This document shows positions 11,092-23,173 of a stretch of DNA of 64,000 nt, in pieces. The number at the start of each line of letters is the position of its first letter. The stretch's first letter is position 1. The stretch is from Spinacia oleracea (taxonomy: Eukaryota > Streptophyta > Magnoliopsida > Caryophyllales > Amaranthaceae): the NCBI RefSeq assembly GCF_020520425.1, contig NC_079492.1:56047042-56111041 (forward strand). Direction: 5' to 3'. Below the pieces are notes generated by a model. It saw only the letters and a program-made list of their open reading frames with translations, did no database searches and had not been told where the DNA came from. The position numbers and the translations under genes are program-made.

Positions 11092-13674
11092 ATGCCTCGT
11101 CACACTCGGAGGAAGCTCGATGAATTATCTGTGGTTCGAGCCGCCGAGGAAGACGCTTCGGATGATGAAGCGGCTGCAATCAATGCGCCAGGTGGGGGTA
11201 TGGTTCCCCGAGATGCGCCTGCTTTTGTTGGTATTGGTTGGACTCCTTCCGACCTGGTGTTCCGGCCGGATTGGCATTTGTCTCAGCGGCCTCGCGCTGG
11301 CATGGTGAGTCTTGTGCTGTGTTTTCTTTGTAATTGTATAGGTCTTGAGCTAACTCGTTCACCGGTAGGCAGCAAGAAAATCGTTTCGTACTTACTGGTC
11401 CTTGGCGGAGGTTCAGAGGGCCTTTAAAGCTCTTTGCGCTGATGAGGAAGCTATGAAGATTTGGTCGCAGATGGGCCTGGCCGATTTCTGGCGTACCATG
11501 GGAGGTTCTTGGAAGAGAACGGGGATAAAAAACCTTTTGTGGGCTTTGTTAGAGCTGTGGTTGGATACCACTAACACTTTCCACATGGCATGGGGGGAGA
11601 TCACCATTACCCCTCTTGAGTTTGCTTTGATTACAGGTCTTCCTTTTTCTGAGAGGAATGTGACCTTTGACATAGAGCTGACGTGGCGCTCGGCCGCTGC
11701 TAGGGACTTGCTCGGCCCTGTTGTTGACTTGTCTGATGATGATGTTCATGCTTCCGTGACGATGCTTGTGGATGCCATCTGCGGTGGGGATGTGTTCGCA
11801 GAGCAGAAGGTTAGGCTCTTCCTCCTAGCCTTGGTGAGTAGAGTGATGGCCCCGAGTAGGAACAGTCGGGTGCACATCAAGTTCTTGTCCGCTCTGCGGG
11901 ACTTGAGAGCTTTTTCGAGCTATAACTGGGGTGGCTTGGCATACAGCCACCTTTTGTATGAGATGACACGGGCCTCCCAGACTGCACTGGGGAGCGACCC
12001 GAGCATGGCTGCTCTGCGGAGCGTGCTGGAGGTATTTGAGACTCCTTGTACTTTGTACTTTATATTTGTATGCTTGTATTTTGAACTTTGACTGATGCTT
12101 TGCTTGTTCCTTGAAAGATTTGGATCTATGAGCACTTTCCGACTTTGGCACCGGAGCGTACTAGAGATGCGGCTTACCCGTATGCTGCCTCTTGGATAGG
12201 AGCGGTGCGCGTTGGTGCGTCTCTGGCGGCTTCTCGCAGGGCTTGGAGAGCTCCGTCCGCTGAGAATGTAATCTTTTGTACTGTGTTGCTCTCTTGTATT
12301 TGTATTTGTACTGTTGCCTGAGTTGTTTGCTTTGCAGGTGGTATGGCGTCCTTTTGCCAACGCGGTTGTACCTGTCTCGGCTGCTCGTGCCCATTTCCTA
12401 TCTGGGCGGCGGGTTTTGCTTCCAGGGGTGTACCGCCACATGTGGTATCTGGGGGATCGAGTGATCCTTCAACATCATTCAGAGGATAGGCTTGTCCCAA
12501 AGGATCCACCAGAGTCGATGCTGGCTCTTGATGAAGATCTCGCCCGGCTCTATGCGGAGGCTAGGGGCGAGGCTGTTTGTCGCTCTTGGAGGGAGTTTGT
12601 ACACAAGAAGGGTAGCTATGATGACTTCCTGAGGAGGCTGGCTCCACCAGTACGCTTCGTACTGCTGGTGAACTTTTGAGCCTTGTATCTTGTATTCTTG
12701 TATTCTTGTATTCTTGTATTGATTGCACGATTGTATGATTGTATGTAAGAGGAGGAGGTTGATCCTGAGGACATTCCTCATGCTGATAGGATCCTCCGCT
12801 ATGAGAACTCGGACGGGGAAGAGGTGGTGGAGACCATTCCTTGGGCTTCTCCTCCGCACTGGAAATCGTATGATGTTGTACCAGAGCATTACGCCCCTGT
12901 AAGTACTGTTGCATTTTTGAAACTGTTTGTAACCTTGTATTGGAAAATTGATCTTGAATTTTGTATGCAGGCGCCTCGGGCGAGAGTGCGTCGCTGGATG
13001 CTCTTGCTTGATTCTTGGAAGAGGCAGTGTGCCAAGCTGACCCGGAAGCTTTCTGGCCGGAATAGAGAGGTGCTTTACTTGATCTTGAAACTTGTATACT
13101 GGAAATTCGAACTGGAAATTGATTCTTGAAATTGTATTTTGTACAGGAGCGCCGTCGAGACCGTGGAGATTCCGCTGACAGAGAGCCTCAGGCGGAGACG
13201 TCCTCGAGGCAGGAGGGACCGAGCTTGGAGCTGGGATAGGGGCCCGGTGCTGGTGCTCATCAGAGGCATTCTGAAGCTGAGCGGGGAGCTTCCACTTTTG
13301 TACATGTTGATCCCACCAGGCATTGGTTTGGAGGTGCTAGCGGTTCACGGCCCTTTGTTCCTCCTTCCGTTTACTACTTCGGAGGAAGTGGTCCTCAGCC
13401 TTGGGGTGCAGGTCCATGGGCTTGCTATGCGGAGATGGAGAGGATGCGTCATACTCAGATGTTTTGGTCGTATCCGTATATGCCTATGCCGCCGCCTTAT
13501 CAGTATTCCTCCCCTCAGCAGGGAGTCCATCCCTCTACCGGCACACTTCGTATTTCGGAGGAGGATCCTAGTACCCTTGGGACGGAGCTGGATCGGGAGC
13601 TGGAGCGCCTTAGGAGGCGTAGCAGGGACAAGGGACCAGTGATTGATGTCACCGTTGATGATGATTCAGACTGA
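11092..13674 (+). pseudogene. Plant mobile domain (PMD) protein, antisense accessory gene of Tat, one internal stop
   Basis: Seven exons can be placed with GT-AG junctions all in phase 0: 11092-11304, 11369-12031, 12118-12267, 12338-12649, 12752-12898, 12971-13069, 13147-13674. They encode 703 codons. The core (about residues 72-300) has the PMD/aminotransferase-like signature, including a TNTFHMAWGEITITPLEFAL-type stretch and the GLPFS turn. PMD proteins include host MAIN-type nuclear proteins and transposon-borne relatives. The C-terminus is basic/acidic and low-complexity and ends DDDSD. One TAG at 13237-13239 interrupts exon 7 after about 558 codons; the frame is otherwise open to 13674. 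The gene is opposite in strand to gag-pol, so the introns survive in the sense RNA that is reverse transcribed. The role in the element is unknown. Confidence 0.82.
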
Positions 13675-13962
13675 CCCTGCATGGTAGCGAGTTCCAGCTT
13701 GCCTGGGTTGATTTTGTATAGGCTGGATTGTATTGTATTTGTATGGATTTGTATGGTTTGAAACTTGAATTTTGTATGGTTGAACTGGTTTTTAACTTTG
13801 AATTGGTTTAAAATTTTTGGAGATTGGCTTTGTATATTTGGATGCCTGAAATTGTATGCGTTGTGTGTGCCTTGAAATCTTGTAGCTATATGTATGCATG
13901 ATAAATTTGCAAAAAAATTTGAAAAAATTTGCCCCATTTTTTTGGGTGTATATACCCACTAT
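13675..13962. other. 3' flank of PMD gene
   Basis: This segment is AT-rich and made of degenerate TTGTATTTGAATT-like runs similar to the gene's introns. It ends in a small palindromic GGGTGTATATACCC at about 13945-13958, just before the second polypurine-tract copy. No coding sequence is seen. Confidence 0.5.
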
Positions 13963-14020
13963 AAGCCCCCACTTTGACTGAGGTTTTTTGGTTAGGAAAA
14001 GCGCAAGTCAAAGTATATTC
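13963..14020 (-). repeat. Second copy of Tat polypurine-tract block
   Basis: The plus strand reads AGCCCCCACTTTGACTGAGG, then GGTTAGGAAAAG and CAAGTCAAAGTAT. This is the same block that abuts the 3' LTR at 9852-9905. Here no LTR follows on the minus strand; the PMD gene does. It either acts as an internal priming site or marks a duplicated module. Confidence 0.8.
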
Positions 14021-14322
14021 AACCCTTGCTTATGCATATGCAGACTCGACTTAGGACGCCGATCTAGGACTAGAATGATTGAATTTTGAATAAAATTGAC
14101 CAAAAATCTGCCCGAAGCGTTGATCCAGACTGCTTGAAATTGCGCGGCTTGCGGCTTTGGAATCTTGAATAATGGAGGTGGTACTCTGCTATCCGAAACA
14201 CTAAAGAGTGTGTACTCGGAGTCATAAAAGAGGACGGTGGCCTCGTCGTTTGGTGCAGGCCCCTGCTTCTGGCGTGGGCCTGGGGTCTGGCGCCTGTGGG
14301 CTGTCGTGCAAGTCGACTCTTG

Positions 14323-14330
14323 TATAAATA
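14323..14330 (+). promoter_or_regulatory. TATA box for antisense DUF7745-like gene
   Basis: TATAAATA in the context CTTGTATAAATAGGG lies 82 bp upstream of the ATG at 14412. It is a near-ideal plant TATA box in the right orientation, which supports transcription of this accessory gene from its own promoter. Confidence 0.65.
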
Positions 14331-14411
14331 GGGAGGTTGTTGAATCATTTCTTGTATCAATCCTTCCCTGCTATCATTGCATATTGCTTCCTCTCGAAAA
14401 GAAAAGAGAAT

Positions 14412-15790
14412 ATGGCTGTGTCCTTTGAGAGTGCCTTGAACTCGTGGCTTGGTTCGCTAGGCAAATTGGAGAAGAGGGAACTTGATGGCATGCATCTTGG
14501 GGTGCTCGTCTCTTTTCGGTTTGTAAAATTGGATTTGCACTTCATTCTTGCTGCTCTGGAGGCTTGGGACCCGAATTATCATGTCTTCTGCTTCGGTAAT
14601 AATGAGGTATGTCCCCTCCCTGAGGAATTTAGTTCCATATTGGGATGGCCCTTATTGCTGGAGCCATGCATGCCTAGTGTTGAAGAACACTTTTTCTTGA
14701 ATTTTGAAAGGTATTTGGGCTTGAAGCCCCCACTTTTGAGTGTTGTTGTATATGGAAGAGGGGTGGATTTGTCCCTCTTTGTCACCTACTTTGCTGGGCT
14801 TGACATTCCCAAAGTATTCCGCCTGAGAGCCTTGAGTTTTTGTATATTTGCTCGCTTTCTTTTTTCGAAACAGGGGTTTGGCAATGGTGATGCCTCCCTA
14901 ATAGAAATTGTAGAGCAGTTTGCTAATGGTCGGGACCCAATGCCGCTCGTGGTGGGCGAAACATTGATGGGCCTTGACATGCTGAAGTCAGACCCCTCTT
15001 CACTGCCGTCAGGAAGTCCGGTATTACTCCAAGTAAGGATCTGGAGCCTTCTTGTATTTTGAAATTGTACTTGTACTTGAATTTTGAATGTTGAATTTTG
15101 AAATGCACTTCTTGTATATTCTCCAAGGTTTGGCTTATGGAGAGGCTCATGTTGGTGGCACCAGCGGAGCACATGCAGAGCTATAACAGAAAGGGATTCA
15201 CTGTGCGACCCATGTTGTATGGCCGACTTTCGTTGGACCAGTGGCGATGCACACTCTATGGGATTGAAACTTGTATAAGGTGGGTAGTTCCTTGGTGGGG
15301 GATTGCTGCTATGAGACATGCCCCTGGTTCTACTGCTTTAAGGGTGCCGAGCCTCACAATGATGGTCTTCTACTCGCCTGCCCGAGTGATGAGACAGTAA
15401 GACTTGAAACAGGAGATCCCGGACTGTACTGAAGAGAACCCGAAACCTGTCGCGCTGAATGCGAATCAACTTGAAGTTTGGAGGCGGTATTGGGTTGCCA
15501 AACCATTCTTGAATATCCAGTTCCCACTTGAGTCAATTACTCTATCTGCGCGGTATATTGTATGGATGAGAGGCCTAAGTCAAAGGGACATTTCTTTCTC
15601 CGCACCAGCTAGAGTCCGAAGTTCTAGAGCTAGACGTCTTGCATCAACTGACTATGAGGAGGGGGACGGGAGTGTGGCCCGTCCGGTGCTTGACCGTTCG
15701 GATTCCAAAGGAGGTTCGTCGTCCTCCCGTCTTGGAAGGCTTGCAAGTTCCTTCTCTCGCCGCTTGGGAAAGGGGAAGATTTATGATTGA
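14412..15790 (+). pseudogene. DUF7745-like protein, second antisense accessory gene of Tat, one internal stop
   Basis: Two exons, 14412-15032 and 15128-15790, join at a GT-AG intron in phase 0 and give 427 codons plus a final stop. The sequence opens MAVSFESALNSW. It has features of the DUF7745 / PMD-related family in plants: the WDPNYHVFCFGNNEVCP stretch, then LPEEFSSILGWP, and a downstream WRCTLYGIETC region. The C-terminus is Ser/Arg-rich. A single TAA at 15398-15400 breaks the second exon; the frame then stays open to 15790. A TATA box sits 82 bp upstream. Family assignment is from memory of motif style, so it is less certain than that of the PMD gene. Confidence 0.65.
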
Positions 15791-16219
15791 TTGTGGGAGG
15801 AACCAGGAGATAGTACTCAAGGTGCCAAGACTCAAGAGCATAGTCGCCCGACCATAGATCTTTGTAGGCTAAATGTGTTTGAATTGTGTTGCGATGAATT
15901 GTGTTTAGAATGTGTTGATCCTGACTTTGTATTTGAATTAGCTTTGAAGGCCTTAGGGCCAAATAAGAGTTGTTGTGTTAAATTCCGCTTGAACATGCTT
16001 TGCTTTGAATTGGCACATTTGGAATAACAACACTTGAATTTTGAAATTTGATTTGATTTTTAGGATTCCCTTAATTGAGGAATTTTTGAATTTTTTTGTA
16101 TTAAAGTCGCCGGGGCTCGAAATGAGGTTGCCTACGTGTCCCGTTAGGGAATCAGGCCGGACGTAGTTCTGCCTACCTTACAGGACTTGAATTTGAATTC
16201 TTGTACTTGAATATGGAAC
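15791..16219. other. Spacer between DUF7745-like gene and Tat integrase
   Basis: This segment carries the 3' ends of two convergent genes. It contains TTGAATTTG runs and a GC-richer patch (about 16105-16185), but no recognisable coding sequence or structured RNA. Confidence 0.5.
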
Positions 16220-19200
16220 TTAGACGTAGAACGTCTTGAGTTGATCGAGGTTGGTAAGAGATCTGAATTCTGTTCCGTCGATGTCTGTTAGTTCGACTGC
16301 TTCGCCGGAGAGGATCTTCTTGACAATATATGGGCCTACCCAGTTGGGTTTGAATTTTCCCCTTGGGTCCATGGTGCTTTTGCGAAGGGCTTTCAGGACA
16401 AGCTCGCCTTCCTTGATGTTTCGGGTTCTGACCCTTTTGTTGAAATGTCTGGCCACTCGGCGCTGATAGACTTGTACGTGGTGAGCGGCTTGGAGCCGAC
16501 GCTCATCGAGCATGACTAGCTCGTAATATCTTGCTTGTACCCATGCAGCTTCTGGGATTTTTCTTTCGAGGACTATCCTTAGAGAAGGTATCTCCAGCTC
16601 GATAGGTTGTACTGCCTCCATTCCATAGACCAATGAGAACGGAGTTGCACCAGTTGAAGCGGAATTGAAGTTCGATATCCCCAGAATGCGAAATGCAGCT
16701 TATGGGGCCAGTCCTTGTAATTGGTAGTCATTTTCATGATGATGGTTTTGACATTCTTGTTGGCCGCTTCGACTGCCCCATTGGTTTATGGGCGATAAGG
16801 CGAAGAGCGATGATGTTGAATCTTGTACTCGGTGAATAGATCTTCACACTCTCCTTGAAAATGGGTTCCCTGGTCGCTGATGAACTCATGAGGAATGCCA
16901 TATCTGCATATGATGTTTTCTTGTATGAACTGGGCCACTTGCTTGGAACCCAACACTTTGAATGATCTGGCCTCGACCCATTTGGTGAAATAGTCGATAG
17001 CAACCAGTATGAACTCATGACCCCCGATGCCTGTTGGAGTGACTTTGCCAATGACGTCGATACCCCAGGCTGAGAATGACGACGGTGATGATTGAGAGTA
17101 TAGCAATGATGGAGGAATGTGCTTCAAATTCACACACTTTTGGCATGTAGGACACTTCTTGACAAAGAAGTAGCAATCCTGTTCGAGGGTAATCCAGTAG
17201 TATCGAGCCCGGATGATCTTGAGGGCTAGCATTTTCCCATTCATGCGGGTGCCACAGACTCCTGCATGTATGTTGTCCATGACTCTTTGAGCTTCAATTC
17301 GTGCTTGTCAACACATCGTAGGTTAGGACCGCTAAGGGACCTTTTGCATAGAATGCCGCCTTCTATGACGAAATTGGCTGATTGTAATCGTAGAGACCTT
17401 CGATTCTTGCTTGAAAAGTGTTGAGGATACTCTGAACTTTGTAGATACCTTTGAATGTCTGTAAACCAAGGTTCGTCTTCGTCTTGCTCGACGCTGTCAA
17501 TAGCATGGACATATGCTGCTTCTTGACGCGTTTCAATTGTAAGTGGCATTTCAGCTATGCCGCTTGGAATGTTGATCATTGAGGCCAGTTTTGCCAGTGC
17601 ATCGGCGAATTGATTCTCCTCTCTCGGGAGGTAGGTGTAGCGAAGCTCTTCTATTTGTTCGGACAACTGCTCAAGGTAGGACTGGTATGGAGCCAGGCTC
17701 TCGCTCCATACTTTCCATTTGCAGGAAATTTGATTGATGATTAGGGAGGAATCCCCGTACACTCGAAGTTTCTGGACGCCTAGTGCTAAGGCGGCTTCCA
17801 GGCCCATGATGCATGCCTCATATTCTGCCGCATTGTTTGTGACGTTGAATTGCAGTTTTGCTGATATAGGAATGTGCGTGCCGTCTGGGGCTACTAGAAT
17901 TACTCCAACACCACATCCGTTCAGATTGGAAGCACCGTCAAAATGCATTGACCAGCTGTCATCACTGGTCATTAGGATTTGCTCGTTGGGTAAGTCGTAA
18001 TCTTCCTCTTCTGCCTCGACAGGACAGTCGGCTAGGAAATCTGAGACTGCTGAACCCTTGATAGATTTCTGTGGAATGTATTTGAGGTCGAATTCTGCTA
18101 GCATGACCAACCATCTGGACAACCGTCCGTTGAGTGCTGGTTTCTCAAATAGATATTTGAGAGGATTCGCTTTGCTGATCACATGTACTGTGTGGGAGAG
18201 CATGTAGTGCCGTAGTTTCTTTGTGGCCCAAACCAAGGCGATGCTGAGTTTCTCGAGCTGAGTGTATTTGGTCTCGTACTCGATCAGCTTTTTGCTTATG
18301 TAGTACACGACGTTCTCCTTGCCTTCAATTTCCTGGGCAAGCATAGCCCCCACTGCTGAACTTGTTGTTGTGAGGTAGAGCCTGAGGGGAATCCCTAGCA
18401 TTGCTGGTTTTAGTACTGGTGGGTTGGAAATGTAGCTTTTGATTGTATCAAATGCATGCTGACAGTCGTCATCCCACAATTTGGGCTCGCTTTTCCGGAG
18501 CTTTCGAAATACCGGTTCACAGATCATTGTTAGTCTTGAAATGAACTTGATGATATATTGTATTCTGCCGAGAAAACCCCGAATTTCCTTTTCATCGTTG
18601 GTGGTTGCATCTCGAGAATTTCTTTAATCTTTGAAGGATCAGCCTATGCCCCGAGAGCTGATAACATACCCGAGTAACTTGCCTGACGTTACCCCGAAGC
18701 ACACTTTTGAGGATTGAGCCTCATGTTGTATTGTCTGAGTCTGTTGAAAAACTTTTGAAGTACTGAAGTATGCTAGTGCCGTTCTTTGGATTTGACAATT
18801 ATGTCATCGACATATACTTCAATTTCCCGGTGAATCATATCGCTCATGATGGCTGTGGCTGTTCTTTGGTAAGTGGTCCTGTGTTCTTTAGTCCAAACGG
18901 CATAACTATATAACAATATGTGCCCCACTGAGTGATGAAGGTTGTTTTCTACATGTCCTCCTCTGCCATGGGAATCTGATTGTAGCCTGCGTACCCGTCC
19001 ATAAAAGAGAGTAAGGCGTGATTTGCGGTGTTGTCGACCAAGATGTCGATGTGAGGCAATGGAAAACCGTCTTTAGGGCTGGCCCTGTTAAGATCCCTGT
19101 AGTCCACACACATTCGTACTTTACCGTCTTTCTTTGGAACTGGAACGACATTTGCAATCCATTCTAAATATTTTGCTTCTCGAATAAACCCGGCCTGTAG

Positions 19201-20442
19201 CTGCTTGGAGACCTCTTCTTGAATTTTGAGGGAAACATTCGGTTTCATGCGACGGAGTTTCTGCTTGATGGGCTTTGACCCTGGAATGAGGGGAATTGTA
19301 TGCTGACCGATGCTTGGATCAACCCCTAGCATATCATGATAGGACCATGCGAAGACGTCTACATACTCTTGTAGTAGCTTGATAAGATCGTCCCGCTCTG
19401 CTGGAGAAAGAGTTAAACCGATCTGAACTAGTTTTGAATCACCGTTGTTAGAAAGGTTGATTTTTTTTTGTTTCCTCAATTATGGGCGTCCTGTTTTCAT
19501 GACTTTCGATAGCTTTTAGAATTTCAAGGTCAGTTTCTTGTGAAGCAAAGTTGTGTGGATTAGGATTTGATTTTGAATTAGGACTCGAAGAGTAAGTAGA
19601 ATTGAAGTGTTATTGAATTCAGCAATCATTACATCGATTGTTTTGACTTGTAGCTCGGCCTTTAGAGGCTCTTGATTGATGCAAGACTCTAGTTCTAGAC
19701 ACTTAGACTCATTGCTAGACTCAGATCCGGACTCATCCTCTGACTCGGACTCGCTCATCATAGATCCTTCGCCCACAGTAATCTTGAATATTTTGCCAGT
19801 TAGAGCAGTTATCTTGATAGACTTTCTCCAGCCATTGACCATCTTCTCGCTTGGAGTAATCAGCTTAGATGGGTCGAAGTCTTCGATTTGAGTGATCATT
19901 TGAACCATGGCATCTTCGGAAATGATTGGGGTTATCTCCTGGCCAAACAATAGACCGAAAGCTGATGAATCAAGGCATTCAGGGGAGGCCTTGTCTTGGA
20001 TTGGAGGGGCATCCTCTAGGAAATGACAGTCTTGAAAGATCTCGAATCCGGGGTAGAGAACCCCCTTTGAAGAGTCATAGAAAGGCTCTAGGAAGTCAAA
20101 GTATTAGTCATCCTCTACTTCTTTCACGAATTGCCCATTGAGTGTGAGTTGATGAGGAGATATTTTGAATTGATCTTTGCCAGCTCGACGGGCCTTAAAC
20201 TTAGCTTTTTGCTTCTTGTCATCGAACTTAGCTTTTTGGCTTGTACCCCAGACCGCAACAAATAGTCTGTCCTTGGGCTTTGAAAAGAGATTCGGTGGGT
20301 GGTGGCAAAGTAGTGCCCAAGAAGCGCCCACGCTTGATCATCATGCGCTTTGCCATAGGATTCATTCTGGATTCGATAGCTCCAACTTCTGCACTGAATC
20401 CCCAAAGGTCTTCGTCGTTGTCATCATGTTCGATTAATATCA
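16220..20442 (-). pseudogene. Tat pol: RT, RNase H, second RNase H, integrase (frameshifted)
   Basis: The polyprotein segment copies and integrates the element. From 20442 downward come the linker after protease, an acidic Ser-rich spacer (about 19650-19780), and RT (from about 19480, with KKDGKVRMCVDYRDLN and the catalytic YVDD at 18803-18814). Then come RNase H (YETKYTQLEKLSIALVWATK), the Tat-specific second RNase H (HFDGASNLNGCGVGVIL, near 17920), integrase with its zinc finger (CPTCQKC) and DDE core (WGIDVIG, SDQGTHF, AVEAANK), and a C-terminal strand-rich domain ending at 16220. Frameshifts occur near 20100, 19490, 18900-18530, 17280, 16790 and 16640. Catalytic motifs are mostly intact but the frame is broken. 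The CACTA insertion at 20443-20445 separates this part from protease. Confidence 0.9.
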
Positions 20443-20445
20443 GAG

Positions 20446-20606
20446 CACTACAAAAAAGAGGTACATATTGAGACGGAATTATTGTGACGGTCTAACAAAG
20501 AGTCGCAAGGAAATTGGGGCGCGAATATTAATTTGTAAATTGCGACGCTTTAGAGAGCCGCAAAATATTTCGACGTTCTAAAGCGTCGCTATTTACAAAA
20601 AAAAGA
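20446..20606 (+). repeat. CACTA left terminal and subterminal repeats
   Basis: The segment starts with the 12-bp CACTA terminal inverted repeat. Several partly inverted copies of the TGTGACGGTCTAA / GCGACGCTTTAGAG / GACGTTCTAAAGCGTCGC motif follow. In En/Spm-type elements such subterminal copies are the binding sites for TNPA. The same motif recurs at the right end (39906-40379). Confidence 0.85.
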
Positions 20607-23004
20607 CACGTGTGTTGCACGTGTTTGTGAGGCAGCAATGCAACTGAATTTTTGGGCAAAAAATCCCGCCTAACTCTCTGTTTTTTTCGCAGAATCCCGC
20701 CTAACTCTCAACCCACCTCCCACGTTTCTCTCAACCTCCTCCCACCGACATACCTTGCTGAAACTAACCACCCTCGTCAGATTTCCGATGAATTCGTATC
20801 TCTCCTCCTCACCTTCAGCACCGGCCATTAACGAATTCCATGAATTCCGTCTTCAACCTTTACGTTAGCAAAGTCAAATCTCCCAGTATAAGCTATCTCA
20901 CTCCTCATCCTATAAATTCATGAAAAATCCCAATTATTGAATTCACAATTCGCTCAACAAATTAAAGATAAATTCGTTGCTCTCTCTGGTTTTTAATTGG
21001 AGAAATTCAAGCATACTCTGGTTTCTTAATTGCTGCTTCATCCTCGGTGTTGCCGGATATATTCGCCAGGTATTTTTGGTCTGCTTCACGCCTTCACTAT
21101 TTGATTTTTATCATATAACAATGTTTAGGTTTGATTCACTATTTTAATTTCCGTCATATATTGTTAATTCACGTTTTTTCATGTCAATTTCTAATGTCAA
21201 TCATATGCCTTTAAGTTTTCCATGTTATATTGCATCCTTAATTCAAGAAAAAAACTAGAATGGGTCTTCTTAGTTTCTGTGATTTTCTATATACCGCTTA
21301 CAGAGTGTTTGCTATTTCATTTATTTTAGTTTTCAATTGCAGATAGTTGGTAATTTGGACGATAGTTGGAAAGTGGTGAACGTCTGACTTCTTCTTCCGT
21401 GTTGTTACTACTGTAGGTATTGTCTATCTATTTCTAATTTTCATAGTTTTAAATTTGCAACTTTTAGTTGGCCTAGAATCTTTGAAATTTGGATACATGG
21501 CAATGCTTTGTATAAAGACACACAGACATTTAGTGAGATTTAGGTGATAATCTCTGACCAAGATATCTGGTACTTAGTATGAAAAATCTGTTGTCAATCT
21601 TTAAGACACCTAGCTGTACTTGGTTAGTTTAGGTTGTCTTTAGTGAGAAACTTGGTGCATCAAATGAGCATGTTGGATGAGTTTGCAAAATTATTTGTCG
21701 CTATAGAACTTATACTAATTATTTGAACCCTTTCACTTAGCATTTTCTACTGTTATCTATAACTTCTTTTGAGGCTACACTGTTTTCTGTGACTGATTAT
21801 GTGAAATGTGTGACCGATGGACTGACTGTAAGTAGAAAAGAACTGAACAAACTTTGCACAAAACAGAACTGAGCTTTACAAAGCAGAACTTAGTATTAGG
21901 CGACTGATAAGCTCATTGTCTGTCTGTCATCGTTATGTTAAGCTACTGCATGCTTTCTATATGTCATAACTGTAGTATTAGGTAGTGGCAGTGTATCGCA
22001 GTGTTAAATATCTTATCTTATCAGCACTTTGCTTGTCTTTATTATAAATTTCTTTGCCTTTCCCTGCTTTAGTTGGCACCAAATATAGGTTTGACTACCA
22101 GTTGTATGGAGTAAGGAATAAACCTATGTAGTAAGCACCCTAATCTGAATATATGCAGTTCAAAACACAGAGAAGTGAGAGTAGCTTTGAACTATAGCTT
22201 AACTGAGTTAAGGGATAGAACATCCGGTTTTGATTTTTGAACTGTCATAGCTGGGATGATAAACTCAGATAACCATTTCTGAGTTTCTATCATCCGGTTT
22301 TGAACTGTCATAGCTAACCAAATATTATCTTATCAGCACTAGCTTATTGTTTATCTGGGTTTATCATGCCAAGTTGAGAGTAGCTTTGAACTATAGCTTA
22401 TCATCCGGTATTATTTATCTGAGTTTGCAAAATTATTTGTCACTCTAGAAAGATCAAGCGCCAACTGGTGGACAACCTTAAAAGCTAGCTTCTTCCTTCG
22501 ATTATCAATGAGGTATTTCTTTAGGGCACCTCTAGGAAGATATTTCACAACAACACATCAGATATTACTAGGGATGCTAATTAGGCCACTTTCTGTTTGT
22601 ATTTGTAGTCCTGAGGCCCCCATCTTTGCCCCAATAAACTGCAGCATGCATAAATGGTTTTTATGACTATGAGCTTTGATAATAACATATCAGTTAGTTT
22701 CAACATGTATCGAGTTAAAAGTAACAGTAGCAAATTTTTGAGATGGATGGTTTGGCTACACTTTAGGTTCTATTGTTAGAAAGAACGACATTGTATTCTT
22801 CTGTTGAATTATTTTGAACTTGCGAGTAAGGGTTTATGGAATTATGGTAAAGAGTCGTTACCTAGCTTTTTTTAGTGCTTCTCTATAGAGCTGTTTAGAG
22901 TATTTTTTATTACATACCTGAACTTTTTATCTCTATTGATTTTAGAAAATAGATCATGCATTACATGACAATAGATCATGCATTACATGACAATAGATCA
23001 GTCC

Positions 23005-23173
23005 TAGGCTATTTACGACATAGAAATTAGATCAGTCCTGCTCTGATCAATCCTGATCAGATCAGTCCTGATCGGATCATTCCTGATCAAATCAGTCCTG
23101 ATCAATCCTTACTGATCCATCCTGATCAGTTCTGATCAGTTCACTTCTGATCAGTTCACTTCTTCTCCTGATT
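23005..23173 (+). repeat. GATCAGTCCT-type minisatellite, cluster A
   Basis: Irregular repeats of CTGATCAGATCAGTC and TTCACTTCTGATCAG units. The cluster begins CATAGAAATTAGATCAG and ends GTTCACTTCTTCTCCTG. Cluster B, about 800 bp downstream, has the same start and end motifs, so the two are copies of one array. Confidence 0.8.

Noticed and set aside
11092..15790. Two ordinary host genes flanked by transposons
   Set aside because: They lie between Tat integrase and its own polypurine tract/3' LTR, where the Tat lineage is known to carry antisense extra ORFs. Each adjoins a copy of the Tat PPT block.
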